From: Phyllostachys edulis
Lineage: Eukaryota; Streptophyta; Magnoliopsida; Poales; Poaceae
Reading direction: 5' to 3'
NCBI GenBank assembly: GCA_036346405.1
Contig: CM070562.1
Location: 67,174,195 to 67,238,194, forward strand
Length of the DNA stretch: 64,000 nt
Below are positions 61,318 to 64,000 of this stretch, one piece after another. How positions within the stretch are numbered: position 1 is the stretch's first letter; every line of letters begins with the position of its first letter. The notes under the pieces are model-generated. The model saw nothing but the letters and a program-made list of their open reading frames with translations, ran no database searches and was not told the origin of the DNA. The position numbers were made by a program, and so were the translations under genes.

Positions 61318-61974
61318 ATGCAGATGGACCAGACCCGCAGCTCAACAAGTCAAGATGAACCAGTGGATCCTTTTGTTCAGCTACCACCTCCTCCTCCAGC
61401 AGCTCCCGCAGATCAAGGCTTGGGACAGTTTATGGCAGTCCAGACGCAGCTAATGAATGCCATGATGCAAAACATGAATCAGATGATGAATCAACAGAAT
61501 CAGACATCTGCTGCTCTTCTTGCCATGTTGAACCAGAGCAACCAAGCAATTGCCGTACCGCCACCGCGACCACCAGTTGCTCCCTAGTCAAGGTTGGCAG
61601 AGTTCATGAGGACCCGACCACCTATGTTCTCTAGCTCCTCCGAGCCATTGGACGCAAATGACTGGTTGCGCTCCGTTGAGAAGAAGCTTGCCATCACTCA
61701 GTGTGACGACCGTGAGAAGGTCTTGTATGCGGCACACCAGCTGAAAGGCCCTGCCGCGGAGTGGTGGGAGAGTTATTGCGCCGTCCATGAAGACCACCAG
61801 AGCATCACTTGGGCTGAGTTCTCAGAAGCTTTCCGCCACTCTCACATCCCGGATGGAAAGGTGGGGATGAAGAAGAATGAGTTCTGTGAGCTGCGCCAAG
61901 GGAACATGTCAGTGGGTGAATACCTCAACAAGTTCACTCGACTCTCTCGATATGCTTCAGAGGACGTTGCCACT
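61318..61974 (+). pseudogene. Gypsy gag, truncated by insertion
   Basis: The likely start is ATG at 61318 (MQMDQTRSS), although an in-frame ATG at 61279 is also open. A Pro- and Gln/Met/Asn-rich N-terminal part (QLMNAMMQNMNQMMNQQNQ) is followed by TAG at 61585-61587 in an otherwise continuous frame. The gag domain then reads DANDWLRSVEKKL, HQLKGPAAEWWESY and ELRQGNMSVGEYLNKFTRL, typical of plant chromoviruses with long LTRs, perhaps Tekay-like (inference). The frame is cut at about 61975 by the hAT-like element, so protease and pol are absent from the window. Confidence 0.88.
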
Positions 61975-64000
61975 AGGGATGGCAATTGTGCCCGATTACC
62001 CGCGTGCCCACGAGTAAATACCCTAATGGAGTCGGGCATGGGTTATTTTCTTTGCACACGGGCATAAAAATAGGGGAAACTCTCTGCCCGTCGGGTAAAC
62101 GGGTACGGGCATGGGTAAGCTCCACCCATACCTGTCTCGCCTGTTTACCCGTAACCTACACTGACAGGTGGGCCACACCCCCATTGAAACCCTATTCTTA
62201 CTCAGTCACATGCTCACAGCCGCCAGCCCCATCCTCAGTTCGCCGGTTCCTCACCTCCTCGGTCCTCCAGGACCTCCACACACCACCCTTCCACTCCAGC
62301 CACTCCTCGTCACGCCCCCCATCCCCAGATCCTCCTCCTCCATCCTGCCCCCGTCCTTCTCTCGGCTGGCCGCTGCCGCCATCCTTCTCTCGGCCAGCCG
62401 TCGCCCCTGTCCTTCTCCCTCACGTAGTCACGCTACCCCCTCCCCAAGAACTCTAGATCCAGATCCGCTGTCGTCGGCCCATCCTCCTCCCGGCCAGCCA
62501 CTACCCCTGTCCTCCTCCCAGCCGACGAGGAGATGGAGGAGCAAGAGTGGGCAGGCGGCAATGGCGTGGCGCGTGGGGAGGAAGGGTGATGCGGATGCCC
62601 ACGCTATCTCCTGCGTGCGGTTCTCCCCCTGCGGCCGCCTCCTTGCGACAGCCTCCCTCGATGGCACGGTCGTGCTGCTCTCCACGTCCTCTGCTCCGCC
62701 TCCGACGACCGTACCCCCTCCGCATCTGGGACTTCTAGCACGACACGGTTTGCTTATTATATTCCCTGAAATAATTCCTCTCAAAATTATGGTGGAGGAG
62801 TTAGAGTTAGATTCAAGTATGGTTGCTTCTTCTGTAATGATGAAGACAGATGATGTGAAGTAGGACCTATTGACCTATATGTTTTTTCTGCAGATGGAAG
62901 GTATTCCTTCTAAAGTGAGAACTCTAAAAATAAATCTGATGTTAGGGAAGCTTCATAGGATATCTAGAAATAACCGTGCAACTGTTGTATGTTATAAAGA
63001 GTGCTCGAGGTACAAAACGATTTATTTTCCAAGATGTTCAATTCTGCAATTAGTTGACATAATCTGCCACCTTCCTTTCATATATCAATTTGTTCTGAAT
63101 TTCGATACAGAATTCTGTCGCTCCTTAAAAATATTGCTTCTCTTTCGACGAAATAATTTGACAGGGCTCTGTCTGCATTTTCATATGCTTCTGCCAGGCA
63201 GTGTCCTTATATTTTTGAGGCTATTACAGCTTTGGCTTAAATGGGGAGCTTTCTTCAAAAGATTTTTCTCTATTATTTTCACAAGTAAGTGTGTTTTTCT
63301 CTTGTTTAAGCTCTGAAAGACAGACCTGGACTCTCAAGCTGAATATAGTTCAGTTCTAGTGAGGTAGTGTCCTTATATTTTAAGAGAAGGTTTCAATTTC
63401 AATTAAAAGCATAACAGTTGAATGTTGATAACTTGATATCAAACACAGACCGTTAAGTTGGACTATCCATTGTCTTTGTATCCTTTAGTGCTTAATTTTC
63501 TCACGTTTTTCCACAATCTAGGATGCATAGAAAAGGAATGAGTTAATATGTATGCAAATGATGTCTGTTGACTGTTGTGCTTATTCACTGATCTTCCTAT
63601 ACCTTATTGAAACTCTTTAGTGGACAATTGGTATTTGATTAATCTAAGTTGGTCTCTGTTGCTATTGATATTTTTTATTATTACAGTGCCTTGGACTTTC
63701 GGTTTTGTTATTTAAATTTATATGGCATGATTGAATTCATCTACCGAACTGATGGTACATCACTATGCTGAGTGTTGTTCAACGTAACTTGTTTGTGTTC
63801 ACTGTCAGTTCATTAAAACCATGTTAGATTGTTTATAAAAAATTGAGCTCTCTAAGTTCACTACAATGTGTGCTTGCATACTGGTCCACCTTTATTTATA
63901 AGTGGGTGTAGTGTTTTTTACATTGAAAAGTGTGCCAATGAGGCTGCAAACCTGCAACAACTTGCAGATCTGTGGATATTGCTTCTTTGAACATCTGACG
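61975..64000 (+). mobile_element. hAT-like element start with captured WD40 fragment (runs off window)
   Basis: The break point reads TAGGGATGGCAATTG, then words such as CGGGTAAACGGGTACGGGCATGGG-like GC repeats (62075-62120), typical of one hAT-superfamily terminus in grasses. The far end is outside the window, so no duplication can be checked. At about 62560-62690 a plus-strand frame reads AHAISCVRFSPCGRLLATAS and onward, a recognisable WD40 blade. A stretch resembling an intron end (TTTTTTCTGCAG at 62882-62893) follows. I see no transposase before 64000. From 62900 on it is AT-rich without a supported gene. Confidence 0.55.

Overview
This window is nuclear DNA from a grass (Poaceae). The signs are Tourist-like and hAT MITEs, a Pack-MULE, nested Copia and Gypsy LTR retrotransposons with grass-type proteins, GT-AG introns and a GC-rich first exon. 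I cannot fix the species from sequence alone. It holds one intact host gene, a 12-exon copper-containing amine oxidase on the minus strand (coding span 36021-43524, 753 residues by my splice model). All catalytic residues are present and the protein ends in a peroxisomal SKL signal. Nearly everything else is transposable-element sequence.

Layout. 1-1855: truncated Copia LTR. 1856-7700: gene-poor DNA with a CACTA-like relic, several MITEs (one nested inside another) and an inverted pair of MITE copies. 7712-8935: Pack-MULE with long terminal inverted repeats and a 9-bp target duplication. 9198-34765: a chromodomain-bearing Gypsy element (duplication AGCTT), about 5.5 kb of its own sequence. 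It is split by a full-length minus-strand Copia element (11537-22912, duplication ACAAC) and by a long solo LTR (24526-33222, duplication ACTAT). That LTR in turn carries another solo LTR (25850-30608, duplication GTGCC). 34771-36020: 3' flank of the amine oxidase. 36021-43524: the amine oxidase, with MITEs in introns 1 and 6. About 43930-46300: a MULE-like element with inverted repeats over 500 bp, just upstream of the gene. 46480-46786: a MITE. 48165-64000: a second nest, made of a long LTR split by a solo LTR (48994-56688) that itself contains a LINE-like insertion and another solo LTR, then LTR fragments, a 5' LTR with primer-binding site and gag, and finally a hAT-like element carrying a WD40-coding fragment that runs out of the window.

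The nesting is supported by target-site duplications read directly at the junctions, which gives a relative order of insertion. Every premature stop I placed in the Gypsy gag-pol is a C-to-T or G-to-A change, which fits decay of methylated DNA. The Copia element instead differs between its two LTRs mainly by small indels at the centre of a repeated near-palindrome, GGTC(N)GACC. No classical new gene system is evident. The least explained signals are that palindrome cluster, the kilobase-scale GACCTCC/GGAGGTC arrays in the long LTRs, and a block containing CTATTCGAATAG shared by four otherwise divergent LTRs.
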